A DNA stretch of 64,000 nucleotides, from assembly GCA_002355455.1 (NCBI GenBank), contig AP017375.1, forward strand, positions 372,001-436,000, in the 5' to 3' direction. Shown here piece by piece: positions 17,354 through 27,149 of the stretch. The translations under genes and the position numbers were made by a program. Under the pieces are notes generated by a model. It was not told where the DNA came from, did no database searches, and saw only the letters and a list, made by a program, of their open reading frames with translations. The stretch is from Stanieria sp. NIES-3757 (GTDB lineage: Bacteria > Cyanobacteriota > Cyanobacteriia > Cyanobacteriales > Xenococcaceae). Position 1 is the stretch's first letter. Each line of letters starts with the position of its first letter.

Positions 17354-18409
17354 GTGGCAATGAAAATCGGAGTGGCTGTCTTAGGAGTAGGACGTTGGGG
17401 TGTGCATTTCGTGCGGAATATGGCTCAACATTCTCAAGTAGAATTAGTTGCGATCGCAGATCCTCATCCTAGTCAATTAAATTACTGTGTCGAACAGTTT
17501 GGTATCGATCCAGCTAAAGTTATTTTAGCCACTGAATGGGAAGCCATCCGAGATTTAGAAAACCTTCATGCCATAGTGGTAGCTACTCCTGCTTCTACTC
17601 ATTACGATCTTATTTATGATGCCTTGTCGAGAGGTTATCATGTCCTAGCCGAAAAACCGCTTACTCTCAATCCCGATCAATGTCTGGAACTAACCAAATT
17701 AGCTACATCCAAACAGTTACAGCTATTAGTCGATCATACTTATTTATTTAATTCGGTCGTTCAAAAAGGTCAACAAGTAATTCAGGCAGGTAAATTGGGT
17801 CAATTACGCTACGGCTATGCAACTCGTACTCATTTGGGACCCGTTCGCCAAGATGTTGATGCCCTTTGGGATTTAGCTATTCATGACATTGCAATTTTTA
17901 ATCATTGGTTGGGGCAAACTCCAATCAAAGTTCAAGCTAGAGGAAAAATCTGGTTGCAACCAGAACATCAAATGATCAATTCTACTCAAATGGGGTTACC
18001 TGATTTAGTTTGGTTGACTCTGTTTTATTCTGATGGTTTTGAGGTGACTATTCATCTCTGTTGGCTAAATCCTGATAAACAAAGAAGACTCTGTGTAGTT
18101 GGCAATAAAGGTACGCTAATTTTTGATGAAATGTCCCAAGCAACACCTTTAACGATTCAACAGGGTTATTTTACCCAAGAAGGCGATAAATTTCTTCCTC
18201 AAGGACAAAATTGCCAAATTATTGCCACTGAACCCACCGAACCTCTCTCTCAAGTATGCGATCGCTTTATTACGGATATTCTGACGGGTACTAGTTCAAC
18301 CATCTCCTCTGGTTGGGTAGGAACGGAATTAGTACAAATTTTAACTGGTTTGACTCGTTCTTTGGAACAACAAGGGGAAATTATCACTCTGCCTTCTGTT
18401 AATTCCTAA
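17354..18409 (+). CDS. Gfo/Idh/MocA-family oxidoreductase
   Basis: A 351-aa NAD(P)-dependent sugar or polyol dehydrogenase-like protein. A Rossmann start 'IGVAVLGVGRWGVHFVRNM', 'VVATPASTHYDL' and the family EKP motif in 'HVLAEKPLTLN' are seen, then the C-terminal sheet domain with 'DALWDLAIHDIAIFNHWLG', where the conserved HD pair supports catalysis. The substrate cannot be read. The next gene converges two bases after its stop. Confidence 0.9.
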   Translation: MAMKIGVAVLGVGRWGVHFVRNMAQHSQVELVAIADPHPSQLNYCVEQFGIDPAKVILATEWEAIRDLENLHAIVVATPASTHYDLIYDALSRGYHVLAEKPLTLNPDQCLELTKLATSKQLQLLVDHTYLFNSVVQKGQQVIQAGKLGQLRYGYATRTHLGPVRQDVDALWDLAIHDIAIFNHWLGQTPIKVQARGKIWLQPEHQMINSTQMGLPDLVWLTLFYSDGFEVTIHLCWLNPDKQRRLCVVGNKGTLIFDEMSQATPLTIQQGYFTQEGDKFLPQGQNCQIIATEPTEPLSQVCDRFITDILTGTSSTISSGWVGTELVQILTGLTRSLEQQGEIITLPSVNS

Positions 18410-18411
18410 AA

Positions 18412-20088
18412 TCATGAAAAATCTAAATTAAAGTAAATCGTAGCGCGACGGATGCCATTTTCACTACCTAAACTAGTGAGAGTCAAAGATTTTAAATGAC
18501 TAAAGAAAGATTGGGCAGCGAGTTCGACTACTCTAATTATTGGTAACTTTTGCTCAAAAATTGATTTTCCTGTTTCCCAATCCAGATAAACATAACCATC
18601 ATTATTAGTTGGTAAGGAAGCGATCGCTTTTTTGAAGTTTGGTTGTTCTAAGATCGAAGTATGGTTGGGTTTGATCGCTTTGGTAATAGTTTCAATCGAT
18701 CTAGCTAAGATGACATAGTTTTCTCGATCCGTGTGCGCCCCTTTCACTTCTGCATTTAAACTAACTAATTGATTACGTGCAGCAGTTTTCAATTTTGTCC
18801 ATGCTGTAACTTGACTGTTTCCAACATCAAAATTACCGACACTCAAACTTTGATCTGAAGCTAAACTGTCTAATTTTGCGATCGCTTCTTCCGTATTAGC
18901 AGTAGAAGTTTTTTCGGCAATTAATAACCAATCTAATTGATTAGCATCCGAATTGGGTACTAAAGCTAAGGCGTATTCTCCCTGTATCCAACTAAAAATA
19001 TCTTGGGCAAAATCGATTCCTACAGGAGTTTGTAAACTAACCAAAGTTTGATTGATAAATTGTGCCAAGGGACTATCTTGATCTATTCCATTGACAATTT
19101 TCTGCCAAAAATCATTTAAATCTACTCCTGCAACCGCCAAAATACTGTCACTAGGTAAATATTTTAAAGCTGCCACGGGTTGGGTTAAGAGTGGAGTACG
19201 CGCGCTTTCTCCTGCAACTCCAATCAAAGCCGTTTGTGCTACCAATCCTTGGGGATTCAAAGATAAAGTAACAGTAAGCATCTGTTCGATGTCGGGAGTC
19301 AGGGATGTAGCAGATTTACCAACCCAAGCTGAAGCACCAGGAAGATTAAGATAAGCTAGTCCAATTCTCGGTTGCACAATCGTTTTTAAAGCGTTTTGAT
19401 AAGCAACAGCATGAGTAAGATTTAAATCAACTGCTTGAACATTATTAATTGCCTCTTCTAAAACTTGAGGGTAGTTAGCAAACAAAACAAAATCCCCAAC
19501 CACCGCACTTGCCCAAACCTTGGGTTGCTTAGAATTTTGCCCTCGACGTTGATAAATTAAATTAACACCCTGATACTGTTCAAAAGCCAGATCGACTTTA
19601 TTGGCGATCGCTTGTTGGGAATAAGATAGTTGTAAAAACTCCTTAGCTAATTCTCTGTCTTTAGTTGCGATCGCTAAAAGATAACCAGGTTGAACACCAT
19701 TAACTTCATTGCGATCGTAATCCAAAGATGTGACAGCAAGCGTAACTTCTTCTCCTAACCAAGGTTGAATATCTTGATAATAATCTAATCCCGTTTGTGC
19801 TAATAAGTTGTTTTTTAGTTCTTGCCATTCCTGATGAGACTGTCTGCGTTGAGAAATAGGGACAGTTAATTGACTCAAAGATTCTAGTTTTTCTGGATTA
19901 GCTAGCAGTGATACCATAACTGGGGCTTGTTTCGGAACAAATACTGCTGCTGAAGGATAATCAGTTACCCCACCCTCCAACAAATTCAAAGGACTTTGAG
20001 AGAGAATCCAATACCAGCTAGTTACAGCAAGTAAACTAAAGGTGACTGCAACTACTGCTAAGGTGGGAAATAAAAAACGGGATTTCAT
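18412..20088 (-). CDS. DUF3352 domain protein
   Basis: A 558-aa protein with one N-terminal transmembrane segment or uncleaved signal (about 7-29) and a large exported domain ('PSAAVFVPKQAPVMVSLLAN', 'GVDLNDFWQKIVNGID', 'YVYLDWETG'). This is DUF3352, common in cyanobacteria and of unknown function; it probably faces the periplasm or lumen. The length is typical. No catalytic motif is recognised. Confidence 0.85.
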   Translation of the reverse strand: MKSRFLFPTLAVVAVTFSLLAVTSWYWILSQSPLNLLEGGVTDYPSAAVFVPKQAPVMVSLLANPEKLESLSQLTVPISQRRQSHQEWQELKNNLLAQTGLDYYQDIQPWLGEEVTLAVTSLDYDRNEVNGVQPGYLLAIATKDRELAKEFLQLSYSQQAIANKVDLAFEQYQGVNLIYQRRGQNSKQPKVWASAVVGDFVLFANYPQVLEEAINNVQAVDLNLTHAVAYQNALKTIVQPRIGLAYLNLPGASAWVGKSATSLTPDIEQMLTVTLSLNPQGLVAQTALIGVAGESARTPLLTQPVAALKYLPSDSILAVAGVDLNDFWQKIVNGIDQDSPLAQFINQTLVSLQTPVGIDFAQDIFSWIQGEYALALVPNSDANQLDWLLIAEKTSTANTEEAIAKLDSLASDQSLSVGNFDVGNSQVTAWTKLKTAARNQLVSLNAEVKGAHTDRENYVILARSIETITKAIKPNHTSILEQPNFKKAIASLPTNNDGYVYLDWETGKSIFEQKLPIIRVVELAAQSFFSHLKSLTLTSLGSENGIRRATIYFNLDFS

Positions 20089-20250
20089 CGACTAACAGAA
20101 CTCAAAATTAGCAAATCTAGCTGCGATCGATCTTATCAAGAATTTCGTAACAGAAATCGATAGATAATTTGTGCTTTTTTAGCACCAACTTAGACTCAAA
20201 AATTTTGTAAATTAACAATTAATCAAACAATTATCAATTCATGGCAAGCA

Positions 20251-20601
20251 ATGTACCACTATTCTTCTATTCCAGCAATTAGCGTTGAAGAACTCGCCTT
20301 GCGATTAGCAGATCGAGATGAATCTTTACAATTAATCGATGTCCGAGAAGTTGACGAAGTAGAAATTGCTTCACTGATGGGTTTTCAAATTTTACCCTTG
20401 AGTCAGTTTGCCCAATGGGAACAGTTAATTAAAACTCAATTTTCTCCCGAAGCAGAAACAATTGTTCTATGCCATCATGGTATGCGTTCGGCTCAAATGT
20501 GCCAATGGTTGATTAATCAAGGTTTTACTAATGTGAAAAATGTTACAGGAGGAATTGATGCTTATTCCCAAATGATCGATCCAACTATTGCTCGTTATTA
20601 G
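20251..20601 (+). CDS. Rhodanese-like domain protein
   Basis: A 116-aa single-domain rhodanese. 'LQLIDVREVDEVEIASLMG' is the CH2A-like N-terminal signature and 'IVLCHHGMRSAQM' carries the active-site Cys that would hold a persulfide sulfur. It is cytosolic, with no signal. It may move sulfur in cofactor or tRNA modification; the acceptor is unknown. Confidence 0.92.
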   Translation: MYHYSSIPAISVEELALRLADRDESLQLIDVREVDEVEIASLMGFQILPLSQFAQWEQLIKTQFSPEAETIVLCHHGMRSAQMCQWLINQGFTNVKNVTGGIDAYSQMIDPTIARY

Positions 20602-20642
20602 AAAATTGAGCAATTTTATAGTTTAGCCAAAAGTCTGAAGGC

Positions 20643-20677
20643 AAAAAGTAAAAAGTAAAAAACTGGTAATTGGTAAC
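20643..20677. repeat. Heptamer repeats upstream of hrcA
   Basis: Two copies of AAAAAGT (20643-20656), then TGGTAAT and TGGTAAC (20664-20677). The TGGTAAC unit is also doubled at 14338-14351, and TTTTTAC (the complementary family) is tripled at 49457-49477. Confidence 0.6.
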
Positions 20678-20795
20678 TGAATATTAGCACCACGATCCTA
20701 CCTATTACTTTAGGACATTTTCAGAAAACAGCACAGAGGTTATACTTAACAAAAAATTTAGAATATATTCTTTAATAAAAGCTATTTTTTTCTCG

Positions 20796-21932
20796 ATGTC
20801 TCATCAATTTAATTTGAATGAAAGATCTCAGAATATACTTAAAGCTACGATTCAGCATTATATAGCTACCGCAGAGCCAGTAGGCTCAAAAACGTTAGTA
20901 GAAGAATACGGCTTTAACATTAGTTCGGCGACTATCCGTAATATTATGGGAAGGTTAGAAGAGGCTGGATTTTTATTCCAACCCCATACTTCTGCTGGAA
21001 GAATTCCTTCTGATTGGGGTTATCGAATCTACGTTGATCGCTTAATTAATCCTGATGACATTTCGAGTAAACAATTAGAACAATCTTTGCACCAACAATT
21101 GCAATGGGAGAGAGTAAGTTTTGAAAACTTATTACAAAGAGCAACCAAAATTTTGGCTGCTTTAAGTGGTTATATCGCTCTGATTACCTTTCCTCAAAAT
21201 CCGAGTGATAGTTTACGCCATCTCCAGCTAGTTTATTTGCCTTCAGGACAGATTATGCTGGTGATTGTGACTGATTCTTATCAAACTCAGTCGGTATTAG
21301 TAGAATCATCCCTACTAAATACAGATCGAGAAAGTTTGGATGAAGAATTAATCGAAAGTGAATTACAGATACTGTCGAATTTTCTCAATCAAAAACTCAA
21401 AGGGCAAACTTTGATGCAAATAACTTCTTTAGATTGGGACAAAATTGACCGTGAATTTATTCAGTATACTGGTTTTATCAAAATTATTGCTCAAGAGTTA
21501 CATCGCTTAGTCAAGCCGAATAATTCTACTCCAATAGTTATTCATGGCGTTGCTGAAGTTCTACGTCAGCCCGAATTTTCTCAACTGCAACAAGTACAAA
21601 CTCTACTGTATCTGTTGGAAGAAAAACAAGAACAACTTTTTCCTGTCATTTTTACTATTCCCCAATTAGCAAATGATTCTAAACGAGTTGCAGGTACTCC
21701 ACCTTCTCACGGCGGAGACGGCACGCATCGGCGTTCCCCCGTCAAAATAAAAATAGGTTCCGAAAACTCCCTCGAACCGATGCGGATTTGCACTTTAGTG
21801 GCAGCTAACTACTATCAGGATGATGTCCCGGTTGGTAGTGTTGGTATTATTGGTCCAACCAGAATGCTTTATCAAAATGCGATCGCTCTTGTCGAAACCA
21901 CTGCGGGCTATCTTTCTGACGCTCTTAGTTAG
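20796..21932 (+). CDS. hrcA: Heat-inducible repressor HrcA
   Basis: HrcA represses groESL/dnaK-type heat-shock genes by binding CIRCE operators. The N-terminal winged helix is clear: 'ILKATIQHYIATAEPVGSKT', 'SSATIRNIMGRLEEAG' and 'HTSAGRIPSDWGYRIYVDRL'. The C-terminal dimerisation part ends 'VGSVGIIGPTRMLY'. The protein is 378 aa. Between 'SKRV' and 'KIKIGSENSLEPM', where the family normally runs straight on, there are about 18 extra residues (rich in Gly, Pro, His and Arg) encoded by a GC-richer insertion. I see no CIRCE inverted repeat upstream. Confidence 0.93.
   Translation: MSHQFNLNERSQNILKATIQHYIATAEPVGSKTLVEEYGFNISSATIRNIMGRLEEAGFLFQPHTSAGRIPSDWGYRIYVDRLINPDDISSKQLEQSLHQQLQWERVSFENLLQRATKILAALSGYIALITFPQNPSDSLRHLQLVYLPSGQIMLVIVTDSYQTQSVLVESSLLNTDRESLDEELIESELQILSNFLNQKLKGQTLMQITSLDWDKIDREFIQYTGFIKIIAQELHRLVKPNNSTPIVIHGVAEVLRQPEFSQLQQVQTLLYLLEEKQEQLFPVIFTIPQLANDSKRVAGTPPSHGGDGTHRRSPVKIKIGSENSLEPMRICTLVAANYYQDDVPVGSVGIIGPTRMLYQNAIALVETTAGYLSDALS
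21690..21743. repeat. In-frame insertion inside hrcA
   Basis: About 54 nt encoding roughly 'AGTPPSHGGDGTHRRSPV' interrupt a normally contiguous part of HrcA. The DNA is GC-rich against AT-rich surroundings and holds a short inverted repeat CTCC/GGAG. Its start (GCAGGT...TCC...ACGGCGGAG) resembles the leader element at 4440-4465, suggesting a common repeat family. The exact borders are uncertain. Confidence 0.5.
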
Positions 21933-21970
21933 CATTGATCGACCTCAAACTTTTTCTTAGCAAAAAAGTG

Positions 21971-21999
21971 TTGACAGTCACAAAAATATTAGTTATATT
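21971..21999 (+). promoter_or_regulatory. Promoter of tRNA-Glu
   Basis: TTGACA at 21971-21976, 17 bases, then TATATT at 21994-21999, a near-consensus sigma-70-type promoter. tRNA-Glu begins 41 bases after the -10 box. Confidence 0.8.
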
Positions 22000-22039
22000 T
22001 AGAAACGTTGCAAGCAACTGAAGCGTTGCAAGTCCGCAA

Positions 22040-22112
22040 GCCCCCATCGTCTAGTGGCCTAGGACACCTCCCTTTCACGGAGGCGACAGGGATTCGAATT
22101 CCCTTGGGGGTA
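22040..22112 (+). tRNA. tRNA-Glu (anticodon UUC)
   Basis: 73 nt: acceptor GCCCCCA pairs with TGGGGGT, the anticodon stem is CCTCC/GGAGG with loop CTTTCAC (anticodon TTC), and the T-arm is AGGGA-TTCGAAT-TCCCT. Discriminator A; no encoded CCA. In cyanobacteria this tRNA also feeds tetrapyrrole (chlorophyll, haem) synthesis through glutamyl-tRNA reductase. Confidence 0.96.
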
Positions 22113-22281
22113 TTGACTAAAAATTACAATTAGTTTCTGATTCTAATATTTTTTTAATTGAATTAAACATCTGCCTCAACCTTAAAATGATGTTATTGAG
22201 ATTGAATTTAAGGGAACTATAAGAATAAAGAAAAAGATTTAAATCGATTCCCTTTCAATAATCACTACATCAAGTAAGCTA

Positions 22282-24087
22282 ATGGGTCAATTTTTAAAAC
22301 AAACCTTTGCTAGTCTGATTGGTAGTCTAGCTGGATTATTTCTATTCTGCGGTTTGGGAATTAGTGGAGTAGTCTGGTTTTTAATTACAGTTACTGTACC
22401 CGAGAAAGAGTTACCAGTACAAGGTAAATCCGTATTAGTTTTCGATCTTGCTACAGAAATTAGAGATTCACAGCTTCCTACTAATTTACAACAAGCGATC
22501 GCTGGAGAGCGTCAAAGTACGATGACTCTACGCCAAGTTTTACAATCTCTTGAGAAAGCTACTAAAGATCCACAAATTGTTGGTCTTTTTTTAGATGGTA
22601 GCAAAGAAGGTGGTGGAGATAGTGGTTATGCGACCCTAGCTGAAGTCAGGACTGCTTTAGAAGAGTTTCGTAGTCATGGCAAAAAAATTATTGCTTATGA
22701 TGTTAGTTGGAGTGAAAAAGAATATTATCTAGCTTCGGTTGCGGATGAAGTAATTTTAAATCCGATGGGAATGATTGAACTGAACGGTTTAAGTTCTCAA
22801 CAGATGTTTTTCAAAGACGCTTTAGAAAAGTATGGCATTGGGGTTCAGGTAATTCGCGTCGGAGATTATAAAGCAGCCGTTGAACCTTATACTAGAAATA
22901 ATTTCAGTCCTGAAAACCGCGAACAAACTCAGGCTTTATTGTCTAATATCTGGCAAAAATTCCTTACTAATGTGGGAGAGAGTCGCAAGATTACTCCTCA
23001 ACAGTTACAAACAATTGCTGACACACAGGGTTTGGTAAATCCAAAAGAAGCGCAGCAATCAGGATTAATCGATCGCGTTGCTTACTATGATAATGTGGTT
23101 GCCGATTTAAGAACTTTAACAGGTGAAAAGGGCGAACAAGAACTATCTTTTAGACAAGTTAGTTTAAACAGTTATCTTACTAAAAATGCTGTCATTACAG
23201 AAGAGGATGCTTCTCAACCTCAAATCGCGGTAATTTATGCGGAAGGTTCGATTGTAGGTGGGAAAGGTAGTATTGAACAAATTGGTAGCGATCGCTTTAT
23301 AAAAGATTTACGCCAATTACGAGAAGATAAAAATGTCAAAGCAATTGTGTTACGGATTAATAGTCCTGGTGGTAGTGCTACTGCTTCAGAGATTATTTTA
23401 CGAGAAATTGTCTTAACTAAAGCCAAAAAACCAGTCATTGTTTCGATGGGAAACATGGCTGCTTCTGGCGGTTATTGGATTTCTACTGGTGCGAGTCAAA
23501 TTTTTGCTGAGGAAAACACGATTACTGGTTCGATTGGTGTGTTTGGTTTATTACCAAATATTCAAAAAATCGCTAATAATCATGGTATTACTTGGGATAC
23601 AGTCAAAACAGCGAACTTTGCGGATACAGATTCTCCTACTCGTCCTAAAACCAGTCAGGAATTAGCTATTTATCAAAAATCAGTTAATCAAACTTACGAT
23701 TTGTTTTTAAATAAGGTAGTCGAACACCGTCATATTTCCCGTGACAAAGTCCAAGCAATTGCCCAGGGTAAGATTTGGTCGGGTACAGAAGCTCATAAAA
23801 TTGGCTTAGTAGATCGCATCGGTGGTTTAGAAGCTGCGATCGCTTTTGCAGCCGAAACAGCTAAACTAGGAAATAATTGGCAATTACAAGAATATCCTCA
23901 ACAACGAAATTTAGAATCAGAAATTATAGACAGATTACTTCAAGTCCAAGCCTCAGAACAATTAACTTCTCTTGACCCAATTACTGTCGAATTCCTCAAG
24001 TTTAAACGAGATTTAGCCGATTTTCAAACTCTGAGCGACCCAAAAGGCATTTATGCTAGATTACCATTTAATTTTGATTTTGATTAA
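22282..24087 (+). CDS. sppA: Signal peptide peptidase SppA, long (67K) type
   Basis: A 601-aa membrane serine peptidase (family S49) that degrades cleaved signal peptides. One N-terminal transmembrane segment (about 13-37) precedes tandem S49 domains. The catalytic Lys is in 'VIRVGDYKAAVEPYTR' of the first half and the catalytic Ser in 'SMGNMAASGGYWISTGA' of the second half, the Ser/Lys dyad arrangement of long SppA. 'INSPGGSATASEII' is the oxyanion region. Cyanobacterial SppA enzymes have also been linked to light acclimation. Confidence 0.94.
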   Translation: MGQFLKQTFASLIGSLAGLFLFCGLGISGVVWFLITVTVPEKELPVQGKSVLVFDLATEIRDSQLPTNLQQAIAGERQSTMTLRQVLQSLEKATKDPQIVGLFLDGSKEGGGDSGYATLAEVRTALEEFRSHGKKIIAYDVSWSEKEYYLASVADEVILNPMGMIELNGLSSQQMFFKDALEKYGIGVQVIRVGDYKAAVEPYTRNNFSPENREQTQALLSNIWQKFLTNVGESRKITPQQLQTIADTQGLVNPKEAQQSGLIDRVAYYDNVVADLRTLTGEKGEQELSFRQVSLNSYLTKNAVITEEDASQPQIAVIYAEGSIVGGKGSIEQIGSDRFIKDLRQLREDKNVKAIVLRINSPGGSATASEIILREIVLTKAKKPVIVSMGNMAASGGYWISTGASQIFAEENTITGSIGVFGLLPNIQKIANNHGITWDTVKTANFADTDSPTRPKTSQELAIYQKSVNQTYDLFLNKVVEHRHISRDKVQAIAQGKIWSGTEAHKIGLVDRIGGLEAAIAFAAETAKLGNNWQLQEYPQQRNLESEIIDRLLQVQASEQLTSLDPITVEFLKFKRDLADFQTLSDPKGIYARLPFNFDFD

Positions 24088-24131
24088 ACTAGGTTTACTC
24101 GATAACCTAAATTAAAACAATCATTATTTGC

Positions 24132-24728
24132 ATGAATTGGTTAGCTCATCTTTTATTAGCCAAACCTGATGTCGAAAGTAGGTTAGGTAATCTTTTAGGA
24201 GATTTGGTTAAAGGTAGAGAAAGACGCAATTTACCCGCTCAGTTTCAACTAGGACTCCAATGCCATCAAGCGATCGATTCCTATACCGATAGTCATTGGA
24301 TTGTGAAACGAAGTAAACAAAGAATTAGAGCTAATTATCTTCGGTTTTCTGGTATTTTAGTAGATGTTTTTTATGACCATCTATTAGCTCAAAATTGGCA
24401 TCATTATTCTGCTCTATCTTTGTCTGATTTTACGACTCAAGTTTATAGTTCTTTTACTGATTATTTAGAGCAAATTCCGCTAAGAGCTAGTCTAATTATT
24501 AGAAGAATGATCCAAGAAGATTGGTTAGGTTCTTATCAAAGTTTTTGGGGAATTGAAACTACTCTACAACGAATTTCTTGGAGAATCACTAGAAGGACTA
24601 ATTGTTGTTGTGATTTAACCCCTGCTATTAATGAACTTAAGGAACAATATTTTGAGTTTGAGCAAGATTTTCGAGAATTTTTTCCTCAATTAACTAAACA
24701 TATTCAGAGTTGGAATTTCAGTCATTGA
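24132..24728 (+). CDS. AcpH-like acyl-carrier-protein phosphodiesterase
   Basis: A 198-aa helical protein with 'MNWLAHLLLAKPDVESRLGN', 'GLQCHQAIDSYTDSH' and 'RFSGILVDVFYDHLLAQNW', the conserved His and Asp pattern of the AcpH/DUF479 family, HD-like enzymes that remove phosphopantetheine from ACP. The start is ATG. The following glycosyltransferase frame overlaps its 3' end. Confidence 0.85.
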   Translation: MNWLAHLLLAKPDVESRLGNLLGDLVKGRERRNLPAQFQLGLQCHQAIDSYTDSHWIVKRSKQRIRANYLRFSGILVDVFYDHLLAQNWHHYSALSLSDFTTQVYSSFTDYLEQIPLRASLIIRRMIQEDWLGSYQSFWGIETTLQRISWRITRRTNCCCDLTPAINELKEQYFEFEQDFREFFPQLTKHIQSWNFSH

Positions 24729-26293
24729 CTATAAATAAACGTTACCAAATTAAATCTTTAGGGTTACTGTTAGTAATTATTTTACTTGCTGCTGCCTTGA
24801 GAATTTTATTTCTCGGTCAAGCCCCTAATACTTTTTCTACCGACGAAGTTTCTAATGGTTATGATGCTTATTCTATTTTACAAACTGGACGCGATCGCTA
24901 TGGTCATTTTCTGCCAATTTTATTAACGGGATTTAATGATTCTCGCGAGTCTTTATATGTTTTTCTAAATATTCCTTTAATTCAATTATTTAGTTTAAAT
25001 GAATTTAGTGTTAGGTTACCTTCAGCTATAGCAGGAGTTTTAACTGTTCCTGTTTTATATTATTTAGCTCAGGAATGTTTTAATAATAAGAAAATTTCTT
25101 TAACTGCTGCCTTATTATTTACTTTTAGTCCTTGGAGTATTTTTTATAGTCGTCTAACTTTTCATGCCAATTTATTACCTTTGTTTTTTTGTTTAGCCTT
25201 ACTTTTTTTCCTCAAAAGTTTTCGACAACCTAATTATTTACTTCTCAGCAGTTTTTTATTTGGTTTAAGTCTGTATACTTATGCTTCAGCGAGAGCCTTT
25301 ATTCCCTTATTTATGTTAGGGTTAACAATTATTTTTTGGAAAAGATTATGGGAAATTAAAACTCAAACTATTATCGCGATCGCAATATTTTTGACAATAT
25401 TTTTATTTTTCGTGTCTTTATGGCTTGCTCCTGGTGGAATGGCAAGGCTTGAAGAAACTGGCATAGAAACTAATATTTTTATGCTTTTGGTTAATTATAT
25501 ATCTCATTTTGAACCAGTTTTTTTATTTCTTCATGGAGATTGGAACGAACGTCGTAGTCTGACAACTTGGGGAGTAGGACAATTACATTTATTTGAATTA
25601 GTTACAGTAATTGTAGGAGTTTTAGCCCTCAGGAAGAAAACAGACCGAATTAGTAAAATTTTATTTTTGTGGTTATTTCTTTATCCTATTCCTGCTGCTT
25701 TAACTGAACCTCAGCACGCTATTCGTGCCATTGTTGGTATTCCTTTATTTAGTTTATTTTCTGCTTATGGTTTGTGGCAAATTCCTAATTTACTGAATCC
25801 AAATCAACGAAAAATATTTAAATTTATTGCTCCTTTAATCATAACTATTAGTTTTATTTTTTCCTTAAAAGCTTATTTTAATTTTTCTCAATATAAAATT
25901 TCTAATACTTCGGCTGAACACTGGCAATATGGAATGAAAGAAGCTCTGACTTATGCAGAAAATAGTAACTATAGTTGTGTGTTGATGAGCAATAGTTTTA
26001 AACGAGTGAATATGTATATTATTTTTTATACAAAATATCCTCCAGCCCAATATCAAATTGCACCAGCCGATCCAGAAACAAAATATTTTACCGAAGATTA
26101 TACTTTAGGTAAATATACAATTACTGATATCGCGCGACCTAGAGATTTTTCAGAAAAATGTTTATTGATTATTAAGCCAGAAGAATTAGAGAAATTGAAT
26201 CAAATTTATTCTGTTTGGCAAGAAGTAAAAAGTATTAAAACTCCTGAACCAGACAGCAAAGAAAAAATCAAATTAATTGAAGTAGAAACTTAG
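24710..26293 (+). CDS. GT39/ArnT-like membrane glycosyltransferase
   Basis: A 527-aa integral membrane protein with about 10-12 hydrophobic segments and an N-terminal loop 'NTFSTDEVSNGYDAYSILQT' holding the acidic residue typical of dolichyl/undecaprenyl-phosphate-sugar transferases (PMT/ArnT type, GT39/GT83). Such enzymes move a sugar from a lipid carrier to a periplasmic acceptor. The start is TTG at 24710 (overlapping the previous gene by 19 nt) or TTG at 24725. Acceptor and sugar are unknown. Confidence 0.8.
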   Translation: MEFQSLTINKRYQIKSLGLLLVIILLAAALRILFLGQAPNTFSTDEVSNGYDAYSILQTGRDRYGHFLPILLTGFNDSRESLYVFLNIPLIQLFSLNEFSVRLPSAIAGVLTVPVLYYLAQECFNNKKISLTAALLFTFSPWSIFYSRLTFHANLLPLFFCLALLFFLKSFRQPNYLLLSSFLFGLSLYTYASARAFIPLFMLGLTIIFWKRLWEIKTQTIIAIAIFLTIFLFFVSLWLAPGGMARLEETGIETNIFMLLVNYISHFEPVFLFLHGDWNERRSLTTWGVGQLHLFELVTVIVGVLALRKKTDRISKILFLWLFLYPIPAALTEPQHAIRAIVGIPLFSLFSAYGLWQIPNLLNPNQRKIFKFIAPLIITISFIFSLKAYFNFSQYKISNTSAEHWQYGMKEALTYAENSNYSCVLMSNSFKRVNMYIIFYTKYPPAQYQIAPADPETKYFTEDYTLGKYTITDIARPRDFSEKCLLIIKPEELEKLNQIYSVWQEVKSIKTPEPDSKEKIKLIEVET

Positions 26294-26564
26294 CGTAATC
26301 TCAATTTTAGTTGAATAAGATTATTAAAAGTTCGGAAGAACAAAGTTGAGTGGTTGTGTTCGATTCAAAAACTAATTTATTTTAATAAAAGTAATATTTG
26401 AGGCGAAATTATTGTCATTTGATTGAGTGATCCTAACAACTTACTTATTATCTGATCTCATCCTTATTGTAAGTATTCAAACCAACTTGAGATAATCCCT
26501 AAAAACTAAAAAACGACTATGACATCTTCTTAGTCATATATCGCTCTTACTTAGTTATGCAGAA

Positions 26565-26638
26565 GAAAAGCAGGTTATAATTGTTAGAAAATTCCCATAT
26601 ACTAGACTACTTACAATTTAAGGTTCAACCCGCTTTTC
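26565..26638. repeat. Inverted repeat pair, candidate small element or RNA
   Basis: GAAAAGCAGGTT (26565-26576) faces AACCCGCTTTTC (26627-26638); 11 of 12 bases pair, with an inner partial match AATTGT/ACAATT. The 50-nt loop region is AT-rich. It could be a small miniature element or a structured RNA. Confidence 0.45.
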
Positions 26639-26916
26639 TCTACATTATTGTTAAACAAAGAATTCCCAATGAGGTATTCTGGATTGAATTCAAAACTAGA
26701 CAGAGTAAACAGTTTAGTTAGATCGCTACTTAAGGTTTACAAGATTTTCTCAACAACTCTTCTCTATCATCCAAAAACATTACCCTTTCTGGTTAAGATT
26801 TGGCTCTTACATTCAATAACTATTTGTTATCTTCCAGGAAAATAGTTGAATGCGATACCACTTATTTCGTAATCTATTTTTTTCAGTAGGAAGGTATCGA
26901 GCAGATTCAGAGCGGG

Positions 26917-26978
26917 AGGTACAAGCTCCAATCTTTGGTTTGTTCAGAAGTGTGGTGTACTTCTTTGTACCTGTTTTT
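26917..26978 (+). terminator. Long-loop stem followed by T-run
   Basis: AGGTACAA (26917-26924) pairs with TTGTACCT (26965-26972), followed by GTTTTT. A terminator-like end on the plus strand, possibly of an unannotated RNA. The loop of 40 nt is long for a simple terminator. Confidence 0.35.
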
Positions 26979-27123
26979 AAATTAACACTAACTCCGAATA
27001 AATAAAATCAGTTTTTACTTATGTTTACAGTTGTTGATTTACTGCAATATTTGCTTTAGATAGCGAAAAGAATTCAGATGTCAAGGAGAGAATTTATCTT
27101 GACTTAATTAACTTTTTTACACT

Positions 27124-27149
27124 TAAATAATCGCGATCGCGATTATTTA
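27124..27149. repeat. 26-bp perfect palindrome centred on HIP1
   Basis: TAAATAATCGCGA and its exact reverse complement meet at a HIP1 core, giving 13 bp per arm with no loop. It lies 150 bases before the 1051-aa gene. It could be a dimer operator or a cruciform or terminator structure. Confidence 0.6.

Noticed and set aside
20602-20795. CIRCE operator for hrcA autoregulation
   Set aside because: No TTAGCACTC-N9-GAGTGCTAA or close variant in the upstream region; only heptamer repeats are seen.
26648-26845. 65-codon frame in the gap upstream of the 1051-aa gene
   Set aside because: Non-ATG start, low-complexity hydrophobic composition, no ribosome binding site and no family resemblance.
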